Position numbers and translations under genes: made by a program. Positions 10,690 to 21,474 of a DNA stretch of 64,000 bases are shown piece after piece. The DNA is from Macrotis lagotis (Eukaryota > Chordata > Mammalia > Peramelemorphia > Peramelidae). The notes below the pieces were generated by a model. The model saw only the letters and a program-made list of their open reading frames with translations, ran no database searches and was not told where the DNA came from. The DNA is taken from the NCBI RefSeq assembly GCF_037893015.1, contig NC_133661.1:184452306-184516305 (forward strand), read 5' to 3'. How positions within the stretch are numbered: the first letter of the stretch is position 1; every line of letters starts with the position of its first letter.

Positions 10690-11605
10690 ATTTTTCAATT
10701 TTTTTTATTTTTAAATTCTCTCCTTTCCTCATGCTCTTTTCCATCCATTGAAAAGGCAAGAAATATATCAATTATACATGTGAAATTATGTAAAAAAATA
10801 GATATATATTCACCTTGTAGGGAGAAAAAGACAAAAATAAATAAAGTTATGGGAAAACTATGCTTCAATTTGCACTTAGATGCCATCAGTTATCTCTCTT
10901 AAGGAATACATTTTTCATAATAAGTCCTTCAGAATTGTCTTGGATTACTATATTGATTGGAATAGCTAAGTCATTAGCAGTTGATCATCCTTGTAAAATT
11001 GCTGTTACTGTGTACAGTGTTCTCCTGGTTGAGTTCACTCCACTTCTCATCAGTTTGTACAGGTCTTCCCAGGACTTTTTCTGAAGTCATTCTGTTTGTT
11101 ATTTCTTATAGCAAAATAGTATTTCATTACAATCATATATCACAATATTTTCTAGCCTTTCCCCAATCGATGGGCATAAGCTCTATTTCCAATTCTTTGC
11201 CACCACAAAAAGCTCCAATAAATATTTTTGTACCTATGAGTCCTTTTCCTTTTTCTTTGATCTCTTCAGGATACAAACCTTTTTGGTCAAAGATATACAC
11301 AGTTTTAAAACCCTTTGGGTATAGTTCTGAATTGCTCTCCAAAATGCTGAACCAATTCACAACTCCACCAATACTCTATTGGTATCCCAACTTTTCCACA
11401 TGTCCTCCAAATTTTATCATTTTTCTTTTCTGTCATATTAGTCAATCTGACATGTCTGAGATAGTATCTGAGAGTTGCTTTATTTTTATTTCTCTCAATA
11501 GTGATTTAGAGCATTTTTATATGACTATTAAAAAGTTTTGGTTACTTCTCAAAATTACTTGTTCATATGCTTTGACCATTAATCAAAAACAATTTATTTT
11601 TTAAA
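10690..11605 (-). mobile_element. Old L1 3' fragment, tail-to-tail with its neighbour
   Basis: Read on the minus strand this is the L1 ORF2 C-terminal region: 'tatagcaaaatagtatttca', 'tccccaatcgatgggcataag', 'ctttttggtcaaag' and 'ggtatagttctgaattgctctcc' are complements of familiar L1 text. The 207-residue plus-strand open frame at 10981-11604 is its antisense shadow. Its 3' end faces that of the L1 at 9640-10665. Confidence 0.65.
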
Positions 11606-11771
11606 ATTAAATCTTTCCAATGGGTTTCAGGAAGCATTAAGTTATAGAGCACTATCATATGCCACTATGCCTCATATAGTCCAAATAATCAACATTAATT
11701 TATTTATTTGAATCTTGTTCCCTACTCCCTAGAAAATATCACTAGAGTTCTAGTCACAGGGACCTGAGAAG

Positions 11772-11778
11772 CACTGTG
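11772..11778 (-). other. Orphan RSS heptamer of the 11.8-kb TRAV relic
   Basis: Consensus CACAGTG directly abuts the relic V exon. At the 23-bp position no nonamer is left (ACTCTAGTG at 11740-11748), so normal recombination is unlikely. Confidence 0.7.
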
Positions 11779-12048
11779 CCTGCCCAGTCCAGAGGAAGAT
11801 GTCTGAGTTTCTATACTGGAAGTGAATAATGCACAGAGATTGATAACATTCCTTTTGCTGATCTGTCTTCCCATTTCTTCTTTTCCACTGAAAATGTGAC
11901 AAACAAGAGGACAAAGCATTCACAGAGATTCTTCCTTGTGGGAACATGAATTATTCACATGAGATGACAATTACATTCCAGTGCAGTAACCTATTCCAGA
12001 AGCTTCAGCCCTCAAGAACTCTGGTTCATCTTCATCCATTCCCTTCAT
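11779..12048 (-). pseudogene. TRAV pseudogene related to the 4-kb gene
   Basis: A splice acceptor (cttttattgtctag) precedes 12048. FR1 is recognisable through 'aaccagagttcttgagggctgaag' and VTALECNC, and FR3 through EKKKW and RSAKGMLSISVH. The last 60 nt align well with the 4-kb gene but Cys104 (TGT) is TGG at 11789-11791. A perfect CACAGTG heptamer remains at 11772-11778, while the nonamer position reads ACTCTAGTG. Several stops and frameshifts. No leader exon was recognised. Confidence 0.75.
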
Positions 12049-12049
12049 C

Positions 12050-13700
12050 TAGACAATAAAAGAACAGTAAACCAAGGAGATGGATCCCTATAATTCTTTC
12101 CAAACCTATAATACTTCCAACAACTAACCGATAGGATGGCATAGAATCTGTTAATTCCCTCCCTGACTTAGGTATAAAATTCTTTACCACCATCCCTTTT
12201 ATGAACACTCTCAATTCATAGAAAGCCTAAAGCCATAGGATCCCTAGGGAAGCTTTCAACTACCTCTTTGTGATTGTCTTGCCATCTTCTAAGGACACAT
12301 CCTTATAAAATCTTGAGATGTTTATATTTTTGTATCCAATCTGTTCAGTCAGAGAAACACTTAAAACCAGCAGCTGCAAGGTTCCATCTCCTAGTTCTGT
12401 TCATAGGAACTTGGCTCCTTGTGGTTCAATCCACCCTGGAGTAGTGTTTCCCCTTGGAGATGGTAGAAATATCATCTTTCACTTTTCTTTGAATATTTCT
12501 CTGAGGAGACATGAAAACAAGAGATACTACTTTCTCTGATGATATTCCTACCTACAAAAAACTCACACTCTGAAGGTATGTACCCAAAGAAAATAAGCAC
12601 GTATGCATAAAAAAGCAATTTTGAAATGGCAGGAGCATTAACCATGAGAGGGAAATAACTCAAAATTTAACTGTTTAGAGTAAGAAAGATTAAGATGTGA
12701 CTACCACATTGCTATCTCTATTCCCCTTCACTAAATTAAATATTACTGAGCTTCCTATATTCTCACCTACGCTGATATCATTTCTGATATGATTTGATAA
12801 GGGTGTTTCCTGTACATTTTTTCCCAAATAATCACATCCAAGAGTATAGAACAAATTCTTCTCCAAATCAAATGAACGATATGGCTTTAAAGAGTGAGCA
12901 GTATAGTCTCTGTAATGTTGTTAGTATAATTATAACTCTCTTCTTTTGTCACTTTATTTTCATGCTTTATTCTTTTTTAAAAAATAACTACTTTCTACTT
13001 TTGAATATATTTATTCCTGTCTGATAGATTTTAATGAATGTTGGAGTGAGAATTTGTGGATTCCTACTGAAAGCTATATTTTCAATCCTTTAATTGATTT
13101 ATGTTAACTTTTTTTTAAGTTTACCTGAACCTAGATTCATGGATTTCAATTATAGTAGGACCTGAATGTTGTGTAAAATTTGGGATTGGAAGAACAGTGG
13201 AATGGAAGGCCTCAGAAAACTGATGGTATACTACAAGACTATCTACCATTGGTAGGAGATGAAGCCTACAATGAAAGGGCACCTCTCCTATTTCAATTAC
13301 ATACAAGATAGAGAGAATAATGAATTTACTGGTGGGCAAAGGAATGACCTTTGGGCCTAACCAACTATTATGCCACTTAACCCTTTTAACTACTTCTTCA
13401 TTAGGGGCCTTCAAGCAGAATGGAAATGAATATGTACTGGGCATATTGAAGTAGATTGGTTAAGTAGTATTTTGAATAGTTTGGGGGTCCTTTAAAACTC
13501 CAAGATTCTGTAATTCTAATACTCTATGGCACCATAATACCAGATGAAGGAATTTTCAGTTAAGTTCTATACCATATGGCTAGAGTCATGAGAAGCCCAA
13601 ATCTCATTTCCCTTATTTTTAATTGCCTTCTAGATACCTTTAAGCCTTCAGTTTTGGGACCTCTTTCAGTGGGGTTACTAGAGTCAGTGTGAGATTTACA
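12050..13700. other. Mostly unassigned DNA
   Basis: No gene found. About 12590-12690 shares an L2-like phrase ('gcaattttgaaatggcaggagca') with 14275-14360. The 107-residue minus-strand frame at 13121-13444 matches no family I recognise and shows no splice or repeat context. Confidence 0.4.
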
Positions 13701-13704
13701 CAAA

Positions 13705-13860
13705 GGAAATAAGCAAACTACAAATCAGGGCTTGATTTATCGTTTTGGTGATTTATAGACTAAAAAGTAATGAAAACAATGTTAACAAGTGCAAATTAAC
13801 AAATGTATCTTGGTACATTTTTTTTCAGAGATCTGATTGTTAAACATTTATCAGCACACT
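13705..13860. repeat. V-flanking block, copy 1
   Basis: One of four related non-coding blocks (others at 16795-16990, 44745-44895 and 48095-48400). Shared order: 'aataagcaaactacaaatcagg', 'gattatctaga'-like, 'aaagtaatg.agaaaa', 'cat..tt..ttt.agaaatc.g.tgttaaacatttatcagca'. The last 20 bases match the 48-kb copy exactly. Confidence 0.6.
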
Positions 13861-13869
13861 CCATAGCCC

Positions 13870-14040
13870 AGAGTGATACCAGCTGGTATTGATTCTGTTA
13901 ATGTTAAAAACCAATTCTCTCTTCTCTGTGCCTAGACAATCATGAACTGGATGGGTTTTATGAATTTTCAAAGCTTTTAAGTGAAAATGGAGGATATTCA
14001 GGAATTGAAAGCACTGTCCCTGTTTATTCATACATAGAAA
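13870..14040 (-). pseudogene. Possible V relic (weak)
   Basis: The minus strand reads FHLKALKIHKTHPVHDCLG, which could be a decayed TRAV9/16 FR3 (FHLKK..., V-x-C). It sits just 5' of flanking-block copy 1, where a V would be expected. FR1, FR2, leader and RSS are not visible, so this stays a hypothesis. Confidence 0.3.
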
Positions 14041-14099
14041 AATTAAATAGAGTCAGAATTCAATTTCAAAAATGGGACTCTTAAAAATAAATCATATCC

Positions 14100-14360
14100 A
14101 TGTCATGCCAAATAATTAAGCTAAGTTTAGTCAGAATTTATTAATCACTTGCTTCTTACAAGGTTCTATTTTTAGAGCCAAGATTAACAAAGATAAAGTA
14201 AATAATCCCTGCCTTCAAAGGCCTCATATGAAAGGGATATAGAATGAAGAAAAAGAAATTATACACAGATGTATACAAAGCAATTTTGAGGTGGCAGGAG
14301 CAATAACCACAGGAGAAATAGCTCACATTTTAACTACACTTATAGCAAGATATGAGACCT
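14100..14360 (-). mobile_element. L2 fragment
   Basis: The complement of the L2 3' region is visible: 'atttattaatcacttgc', 'aagattaacaaagataaagtaaataatccctgccttcaaagg', then 'gcaattttgaggtggcaggagc'. Confidence 0.55.
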
Positions 14361-14642
14361 AGTTCCTACTTCCAAAGAGCTTACTCTATGTGCATTATTT
14401 TTTCAATGACTTATTTGTTTATTCACATGTACTTATTCATCATCCCTTTATGTATTTATTTATTTAGAGTAGGGAGGAGAGAAAACTACTCTGTCTTTAT
14501 TTATGATCCCCCTGTTGATTACAGGCATCCCCAAATGATGTAGCACTTCATATTATATCCTGACATACTATCTCCATGGGTAAATAGGCTTAAGAGAATA
14601 TGGACAAGGGATCAGAGAAATTTGACTTAGAAAAGAGGCAGG

Positions 14643-14870
14643 ATGCCAGGCTTGGAATCAGGAAGATCTGAGCTCAAATTCACCTTCAGACACTCACTAG
14701 TTTTGTGACTAAGGGCAAATCACTTACCCTCCTTTTGCCTTTTTTTGTTCATCAAAAAAGTAAAAATAATAATAGCACCTCCTTCCTAGTATTGTTGTGA
14801 AGATCAAAATCATATAATATTTTTAAAACCCCTAAAGTGCTACATAAATATTAGCTATTATTATCTGGCC
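14643..14870 (+). repeat. MIR SINE
   Basis: Shows the MIR order: 'cttggaatcaggaagatctgagctcaaatt', 'gtgactaagggcaaatcactta', 'attgttgtgaagatcaaa', 'ctaaagtgctacataaatattagctatta'. Confidence 0.75.
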
Positions 14871-15087
14871 TTCTTTTGAAGTTTATCATTCTGCTTTTTG
14901 ACACCTGGAAAAAGCCTTAGTTACCCATAGCCATATCTCTGCATGAGAAAGCTTGACCTTACAAAGCATCTAGATCCAAGGAACAAGCATGATCTCCAGA
15001 TTCACCTGTTTTATTTGCCTTAAATATCCCTGATATCATTCCAACTGCAATTGTATTTTAAATAAAAAAAAACTAACTTAACCCTAT

Positions 15088-15312
15088 TTACCATTCATGT
15101 CATTGTTGTTCATTTTGTGTCCAACTCTTCACAACTCAAATGAAGGATTTTCTTGGCAAAGATGTAAGAATGGTTTTCCATTTCCTTCTCCAGTAGATTA
15201 AGCAATCAAAGGTTAAGTGATTTGTCCAAGGTCAAACAGCTAAAAAGTGTCTAAGGCTGAAATCAAACTTAGGTCTTCCTGCTTTCTGGTCTAGTTCTTC
15301 TACTGAGACCCC
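15088..15312 (-). mobile_element. MAR1-like CORE-SINE
   Basis: The complement of the marsupial SINE 3' body is readable: 'gttgttcattttgtgtccaactcttc', 'cttggcaaagat', 'ggttttccatttccttctccag', then the tRNA-like part 'ggtcaaacagctaa' to 'ggtcttcctg'. Confidence 0.75.
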
Positions 15313-15469
15313 ATTCAAGTTGTTACTACATTTTCAATAACTACAATTACTTTCTTCTCTCCTTCCTCCTCCCATTGTCCCTGATTGTTTAAAAATGATA
15401 ATAATAACCTAATTTTCTGATGTTTATTACTTTGTGGACTTTGTTTCCTGTCTCAGCCTTAAAAACTCT

Positions 15470-15600
15470 TGTCATTCATTTATTCATTCATGCAATAAGG
15501 CTTTATTAAGCTCCTACACTAAGTCAAACTCTGCGCTATGTGCCAGGAACACAAAGATGAGGAATCCTTTCCATTAAGGAGTCTACTTTCTAGTTTGTGT
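15470..15600 (-). mobile_element. L2 3' end
   Basis: 'attcattcatgcaataaggctttattaagctcctac' then 'ctatgtgccaggaacacaaagatgag' is the complement of the L2 3' terminus. Confidence 0.65.
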
Positions 15601-15685
15601 ATGTAAATGGGAGCAAGAGTATTAAAGAGAAAACATATGCTTGAGAAAATAACATAAAATAAGGCATTAAAAACATTGGGGAGGG

Positions 15686-15812
15686 GTAGCTAGGTAGTGC
15701 AGTGAATAGAGCACTAGCCCTGGAGTCAGGAGAATCTGAGTTCAAATCTGATCTCAAGTCATTTAACCCCATTGCCTTGCAAAAACAAAAACAAACAAAT
15801 AAACAAACAAAC
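15686..15812 (+). mobile_element. WSINE1-type SINE, internally deleted
   Basis: The head through 'gttcaaatctgatctca' joins directly to 'agtcatttaaccccattgccttgc', so about 40 bp of the 'acttaataattacctagctgtgtgg' body is missing. The tail is (CAAA)n. TSD: AACATTGGGGAGGG / AACATTAGGGGAGGG. Confidence 0.85.
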
Positions 15813-16074
15813 AAACATTAGGGGAGGGAGGGAAAATATGAAGATTGGACTTGAGGCAGAGATGAAGAGGATGTGAATTCCAGGTATGATAGGGCAGCCT
15901 TCACAGGAGCATCAAGGCAAGAGATGGAACCCCTTGTACAGGAAAAACTATGTGGGTAAGTTTGATTGTATCATCATGAATGTGATAGAGAATGAGTCTG
16001 GATAATAAGTCTAGAAAGGGAAGCTGGAGCCAAATCATGTCTTATTACCAAACATTATAGAACTTGCATTCATT

Positions 16075-16215
16075 CAGACTCTGACTTTTCAGGAGTACCA
16101 AAATAACTGAAAGAATTCCTAATGATTTATCCTAAGCTATTACTATTCCTACAGAGGCTTTTTCTTTAAGTTACTAAATATTCTTATCACCATGCAGTAT
16201 AGTTACTTAATCCAA
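16075..16215. repeat. Direct repeat, 3' of the 17.5-kb V gene
   Basis: From 'gactctgacttttcaggagtacca' to 'ctaaatattcttatcaccatgcagta' this repeats at 18247-18560, which is 5' of the V gene; that copy is split by a SINE. Divergence is low by eye. It is the likely 5' flank of a neighbouring, degraded V unit. Confidence 0.85.
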
Positions 16216-16294
16216 AATACAAAGTGCTTATCAATAGAAACATTGTCTAGGCTCTTCATATAAGGCTAATGACTGAAAGTATTAAAATTTATCT

Positions 16295-16395
16295 TCCATT
16301 AGAATCTAAGTTCCTTGAGGGTAAGAATTTTCTTGCTTGTTTGTATTTGTTTTCTCAGAGTTTAGTAGTATTGGGTCACCACTTAATAAATTATG
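16295..16395 (+). mobile_element. L2 3' end
   Basis: 'agaatctaagttccttgagggtaagaattttc' followed by 'acttaataaatt' is the L2 3' terminal text. Confidence 0.65.
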
Positions 16396-16577
16396 TATCA
16401 TCCTTTCTCTTATTTATTTATCTATCTATTTATGAATGAAATGCTTGTGAATGAACCATCTAATCTGCCTCCAGTTTGCCATTGTACCTGTGGTGAAAGG
16501 ACCAGTTGACCCCACCAAATGTCAACCAATTGTCATCCACAATGCAGGTACATCAGCTTAAGTCAACTTAAAAAAAC

Positions 16578-16579
<2 letters not shown>

Positions 16580-16617
<38 letters not shown>

Positions 16618-16735
16618 CTAAGCAATTCAAACCATTGTCACAACTTTCATAGTCACTTCCTATAATTGTCTGTCTGTCTGTCTATCTCTCTGGCTGATTG
16701 ACTGGCTGACTGACTGGCTGGTTGTCTATCCAGGG
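16580..16735. repeat. GA and TGTC/TGAC microsatellites
   Basis: (GA)n at about 16584-16615, then (TGTC)n passing into (TGAC)n/(TGGC)n at about 16668-16730. Confidence 0.85.
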
Positions 16736-16794
16736 ATTTGCTGGAAGCCACTCAAACTGGCTCACCAGAGTAAATTATTAAATTTTCATTTTGA

Positions 16795-16990
16795 TCATGT
16801 ACACCTAGGAAACTGGTAAATACTACAAAGTCTTAGTTTATTGTTTTACAATTGTCTAGACTCAAGAAAGTAATAGAGAAAATATTAATACTGTAAATAA
16901 TATTAACATTTTAATGTCAACAATGAACTGAAAAGTGTCACTCATACTTCCCCAGCCCCCACTCCCCAGAACAGGTGATTAAACATTTCC
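16795..16990. repeat. V-flanking block, copy 2
   Basis: 'ggtaaatactacaaagtcttagtttattg', 'tgtctaga', 'aaagtaatagagaaaatatta', 'gtgtcactcatact' and 'gattaaacattt' follow the order of the other three copies. It lies about 0.5 kb 3' of the functional TRAV9/16-like gene. Confidence 0.6.
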
Positions 16991-16998
16991 CAACACAA

Positions 16999-17000
<2 letters not shown>

Positions 17001-17042
<42 letters not shown>
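17001..17042. repeat. (TC)n microsatellite
   Basis: About 20 uninterrupted TC units. The plus-strand frame crossing it (16975-17226) is not a gene. Confidence 0.9.
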
Positions 17043-17045
<3 letters not shown>

Positions 17046-17471
17046 CACATTTTTTTCACTGTTTTTAGAATGGTCTCAGAGAACCCAGGGTAATGTTTCT
17101 TTGTTTCAGAAGGAGTGTTGCTTGTTTAGATTATATTGTGTGGCTAAATTCTGTGAAATAGTCAGGGTGTCAAGGTTCTCTCTTGTTCCATTGAATTCTT
17201 TTTCATTTCTTACTATTGAGATTTGAAAAGTCATCTGCTTCCTTCTGCTAAAGACTATAATTCAGTTCCTTTGCTAAATTCCATCCCAGGAAGAACCACC
17301 ATGAATGAAAGCAGTGATGTTTCCAGAAATTGTTGTCCCCAGTGGCAGTAATCTCAGCTCTAAAGCATCAGAAATGAGGGTTAGTCTATGTTCCTAGGGG
17401 TTTCTCTAGAGCATAGTTTGGTCTAAGAGAATGAATTTCCTCTCTTCATCAGGCCTTCTCTTATGCCTAGA

Positions 17472-17510
17472 GGTTTATGTTCAGCTTCCTCTATAATCCC
17501 TGTCACTGTG
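17472..17510 (-). other. V-RSS, 23-bp spacer (TRAV9/16-like gene)
   Basis: Minus strand: heptamer CACAGTG (17504-17510), 23-bp spacer (17481-17503), nonamer ACATAAACC (17472-17480). It follows the TGTACCATGAATGC end of the V exon. Confidence 0.92.
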
Positions 17511-17987
17511 GCATTCATGGTACAATAGTACACAGCACTGTCCTTCATTTGGGTCGAACTGAATGTCAGTTGGAAGAAATTTTCTTTCTTGTCCTTTTTG
17601 TCCCAAAAATCATTTCTAATTTTTTCTTCATTTTCTTTTGACTCTCTTAAGAGGAGTTGAAGATCTTTGTTGGGGTATTGGACATACCAAAAAAGAAAGG
17701 GAAGGCCAGTTGTTCTATATGTGCAGTTCAAGGTCACTGATTCCCCTTCATAAACAATAATTGGACCTTCTGTCTGGGTTATTGAATCTCCTTTAGCTTC
17801 TCCTGAAAAATAAAGGTTTTTATGGTTGTTGCATTGGACTTGAAAAAATTATCCACTATATAAACTAAAGGTTAAAGGAAATCTTTACATGATAAAAAAA
17901 AAAAAGAAATTAGTCCACGATGCAAGTATAAAATGACTTACCAACTATTAAGAATGTTATAATCACTATATCCAGCCAAAAGCTCAT
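17511..17987 (-). CDS. T-cell receptor alpha variable segment, TRAV9/TRAV16-like (functional)
   Basis: Exons: leader 17942-17987 (MSFWLDIVIITFLIV plus the first base of a Gly codon; donor G|GTAAGT) and V exon 17511-17802 (acceptor tttttcag), with a 139-bp intron. The mature domain starts about KGDSITQTEGPIIVYEGE. Cys23 (LNCTY), Trp41 (FLFWYVQYPNKDLQLLL) and Cys104 (DSAVYYCTM) are all present. The LFWYVQYP and LQLLL words and the TQ-EGP FR1 point to the human TRAV9/TRAV16 group. FR3 is lysine-rich (DKKDKKEN). The frame is open throughout and the RSS is intact. It sits between a 3' flanking block (16.8 kb) and a 5' repeat (18.25 kb), a likely duplicated V unit. The relic at 45.8-46.8 kb is the same subgroup. 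Confidence 0.92.
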
Positions 17988-18113
17988 GGTTAGTCTCTTC
18001 TTTCCAAATCCTTAAAGCCTTGACTGTTTGCTATGAAGAAATGATGGTTTTCATTGGACACTTAGTTTCTATCTAGAATTTGGGTTTGAAATGCATCTGT
18101 TTTAGGAAACAAT

Positions 18114-18125
18114 GCCCTCATGTGG
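18114..18125 (-). promoter_or_regulatory. CCACATGAGGGC motif upstream of the TRAV9/16-like gene
   Basis: About 130 bp 5' of the leader ATG. It partly fits the CTCF core, and TGTGGTTA on the other strand fits a RUNX site. Comparable motifs precede two other V segments (33752-33766 and 47049-47059). Functional use is inference. Confidence 0.3.
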
Positions 18126-18246
18126 TTAAATGATTATACTGGAAGAATGCATTTCTCAATTCCTCCCAATCTTTGGTCTCTGGCACATTTTTATAGTTTC
18201 TCAGGCATCAGAATAGCCAAAAGACTATATTTCTAGTACTTTTGGT

Positions 18247-18560
18247 CTTGAAACTCTGATCTTTCAGGAGGACCAGAATAACAGAAAGAGTTCCTAATGA
18301 TTTATCCTAAGCTATTACTATGCCTACAGAGGCTTTTTCTTTTTTCTTTTTTAGGTTTTGGGTGTTTTTTTTTTTTTGCAAGGCAATGGGGTTAAGTGGC
18401 TTGCCCAAGGCCACACAGCTAGGAAATTATTAAGTGTCTGAGACTGGATTTGAACTCAGGTACTCCTGACTCCAGGGCTGGTGCTCTATCCACTGCACCA
18501 CCTAGCCACCCCTAGAGGCTTTTTCTTAAAGTTACTAAATATTCTTATCATCATGCAATA
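18247..18560. repeat. Direct repeat, 5' of the 17.5-kb V gene, split by a SINE
   Basis: Partner of 16075-16215. Both contain 'gttcctaatgatttatcctaagctattacta'-type text and 'cctacagaggctttttctt'. In this copy a WSINE1 was inserted after that point. Confidence 0.85.
18351..18513 (-). mobile_element. WSINE1-type SINE
   Basis: Full reverse-complement copy: poly-T, 'gcaaggcaatggggttaagtgg', body, 'ctccagggctggtgctctatcc', 'cacctagccacccc'. TSD AGAGGCTTTTTCTT on both sides. It splits the 5' flanking repeat, so it post-dates the duplication. Confidence 0.9.
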
Positions 18561-18619
18561 CATTGTAATGTCAGAAAGGCAAGCTCTAAGTAGGAGATAA
18601 GAGAAAGATGACAGGATCA

Positions 18620-18800
18620 TAGATTTTCAAGGTTTGGGTTTTTTTTTAGGAAATTATCTTAGAGAGCTAATCTTTCTTATTTTATGAATGAATAAACCGA
18701 GGTCTAGAGAGGATAAGTGATCTTTCCAAGGTCACAGAATTAGCCAGATGTGAGAAACTCGGGTCCTTTTACTCCAAATCCAGCATCCTTTCTGTTACAT
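18620..18800 (-). repeat. MIR-like SINE
   Basis: 'tttatgaatgaataaaccgaggtctagagagg' then 'ccaaggtcacagaattagcc' is reverse-complement MIR core text. Confidence 0.55.
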
Positions 18801-19385
18801 CAAAATGATATAAGAAAAAAGACAGTTTAAAGAGATTTCAGGGAGGATGGTAATTAGTTGAAGCTTTTTTTTTTGGCCTCTGAAGTAGTTATGCCAAGAT
18901 CTGAGAATTATTTCTTGTCCTTCAAATAACTCTGAGATTATTTGCCAAATATGCTCAGGAATGAACCACGAGGTCAGACCCCAAAACCATTTGTCCAAGA
19001 AAACAGCTTCTTTGAAGGAGAGGCCAGTCATTTCCATCAATTTCCAACTATGGCAGACAAGTCAAGCTAGCAAAATCACAAGGAACCCTGAGGGAGAGTC
19101 AAGAGATCATAGATGCCAAGCAGGTTAAACTATTATCAACACTGTGACTACTACCTACCTTCAGGCTATGCCGGGGCCATCTAAAGAACCCAGAGAAAGC
19201 AAAAACCTCCATACCACCTCCCTTGCTTCTAATCCAGTCCTCTAAACAATCATCATTTAGGGAAATAACTTTTCTGGAGATGCAATCTGACAATTGCTCA
19301 AGGAGTGATATCCTCTCTCTCCTTAGAAACTACAGATGTTAAGACTGAGAAAGAAAAGTTCTTAGAACAAAATTCTTAGCACCGT
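18800..19385. other. Unassigned sequence
   Basis: No gene or named repeat seen. Two minus-strand frames (18795-19040 and 19099-19293) lack V-domain, leader or splice features. Confidence 0.4.
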
Positions 19386-19770
19386 CAAATAGTTCAATGT
19401 TAGAAATAAAGACTGACACCAAAACATTTATAGTAATAATATGTTAGTAAACATCTGAGAAACAGGTAATTCACATTATTAGAGAAAGCTAAACAAATTG
19501 TGGTACATAAATGAAATGAAATATTATTGTATTTTGAGAAAATGAATATGATAAATAAAGAGATATGGATAAATTTATATGAACTGTTGTAAAGTGAAGT
19601 AACTAAAACTGGGAAGACAACATATGCAATAAATACAATACAAATAGGAAGAACAACTCCAAGAAAGTAGCCAAGAACAACAACCTAGGTCTCAAAGAAA
19701 AGGGGAAGGAACCCTGGGTCAAAGGGGAGGGGGGGAATAGGGAAGAAACTGTTCCTGTCCCTATCCCCAG
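19385..19770 (+). mobile_element. L1 3' fragment
   Basis: 'aaattgtggtacataaatgaaatgaaatattattg', 'tatgaactgttgtaaagtgaagtaa' and the later A/G-rich stretch follow the L1 ORF2 end and 3' UTR order. 5'-truncated. Confidence 0.55.
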
Positions 19771-20225
19771 GTTAACAATGCATGAATGCCATTTTTCATT
19801 CTTTCATTAGGTGTGCACTTTGGTATCCCTATCCTCCTAACTCCCATTACAGCAATTCCTATCCTTAGAGTCACCTGGATTCTGAGAGATTGACCTGCTA
19901 GGAAATCACACAACCAGTGTGTATGTCAGAATCAGGATTTGAACCTAGGACTTCCTGAGAATAATGGCAGCTCTCTTTCCACCAAATCACACACTCTCTT
20001 TTATTACTAATTAATTACTAATAGACTTATTTTGGAAGTCATTCAATATGCTGTGTAAGTGAATCAGAAAAACACATAGAAAGCAATGGAACAAATAAGA
20101 AGAGTATGGAATTCAGATTTCATTGGATAAATCTGCACATTCTAAACTTTAGTCTAAGAAAAAGACAGGTATAGTCAATAAACATTTGCTAAATAAATAT
20201 ATAATTGTTAAATACCATAGACACT

Positions 20226-20550
20226 GTCCTTACTTGTGGCACAGTAGATAGAGCACTGGCCTTGGAGTCCTGAGGATGGGAGTTCAAATTTGGCCTCTGA
20301 CACTTGACTTTTATTAGTTGTGTGACCCTGGACAAGTCACTTAACCCTGATTACTTTGCATCCAGGGCTTAGCTCCAGTTGTCCTGGTTCATATCTGGCC
20401 ACTTAGACACAGATGACTTTGGAAGAGAAAATGGGGCTGATGACTTAGTACAGCATCCCCTCATTTAAATTCAATTCACATGCTTGTCATGGCATCAACT
20501 CCATGATGTCATGGTCTTCTTCAAAAATGAAGGACAAATATTATTAGTCT
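20226..20550 (+). mobile_element. Long tRNA-derived marsupial SINE (second family)
   Basis: The tRNA-like head 'cagtagatagagcactggccttggagtc' is followed by a longer body unlike WSINE1: 'catccagggcttagctccagttgtcctgg', 'aattcacatgcttgtcatggcatcaactcc' and the end 'tggtcttcttcaaaaatgaaggacaaa'. Relatives lie at 46286-46560, 47300-47478 and 58262-58525. Confidence 0.75.
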
Positions 20551-20559
20551 GATGGAGAA

Positions 20560-21470
20560 GACAACAGAAATGGAAACCAAAAAGTGAGGGGGAAGGATAC
20601 TCAGAATAGAAGTGTGATGAAGTCCTGTCACCTGGGTGAGAAAAGATAAAAAGATTACTTGGGGTGCCCTCCTAAAATGGTAGAGAATCTGGGAGGAACC
20701 CCCTGATGTCCACCAGTGCTAAGGGAAATTATGACAACAGCAATTCTACCCAGAGTACCCTTTGATACTGGGGGCTTCAAGTAGCACCTAGTATTACACA
20801 TTTGATTGTTTGACTGTAAATAGTCTTTTCTATAAAATATAGAATATGAAAATATGACAACAGTGCTCTCTGGCAGCTATGTAGCAGCATCATTCTTGAA
20901 CTTTTCCAATTATCTGGCATAAAATGAAGCATTTAAATATAAAACCACAGAGAGATTTTGTCCCCTTTTCTTTTCGAAACTATTTAAAATTAATCTTAAC
21001 AGGAACACTGGTATTAGAGTAATTGGATCAAATTCTCATTAATAGGCAGGCTTTGAGAGCCACAGCATCAAATAATGTACTCAAGAGGATCTGAGGCAGA
21101 CTATCCTGTGTCAGATTATCCTAGGTAGCATTCTAGTTTATTATTCCCATTCTACTGATGCAGACAGGCTAAGGCACTATATTTACTTGCTCCAAGTCCT
21201 TCAGTGAGTAATTAGTAAAATTTGGATTGGAGCCCAGTCCTCTCTGGCCTCAATCTTGTCTACTCTGCTTCTTAATGACAACCAAAATTGGATTTGAAAT
21301 ATATTTTCACAGGAACAAAAGACTTCCTTTAAATTAGCCCAGTCCCTGAATTTACTAGAATCTTCTTATATTACTTTCTTATCAGACAAAGCCATGTTAG
21401 TCAGGTCTTCAACCTTAGTACAGGAGTTAACTCCCACTGACAGGGGCTTGTCTAGGGAGTGCTATATATG
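20560..21470. other. Unassigned sequence with an old MIR
   Basis: A MIR-like reverse fragment lies at about 21120-21260 ('ttctactgatgcagacaggctaagg'). The remainder shows nothing I can identify. Confidence 0.4.
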
Positions 21471-21474
21471 TTAT

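Noticed and set aside
10981-11604. 207-codon plus-strand open frame, one of the longest in the window
   Set aside because: It is the antisense strand of an old L1 3' fragment.
13121-13444. 107-codon minus-strand open frame
   Set aside because: No recognisable family and no supporting context.
19138-19150. CACTGTG (heptamer complement), also near 1295 and 53124
   Set aside because: No V exon on the 5' side and no nonamer at 12 or 23 bp.
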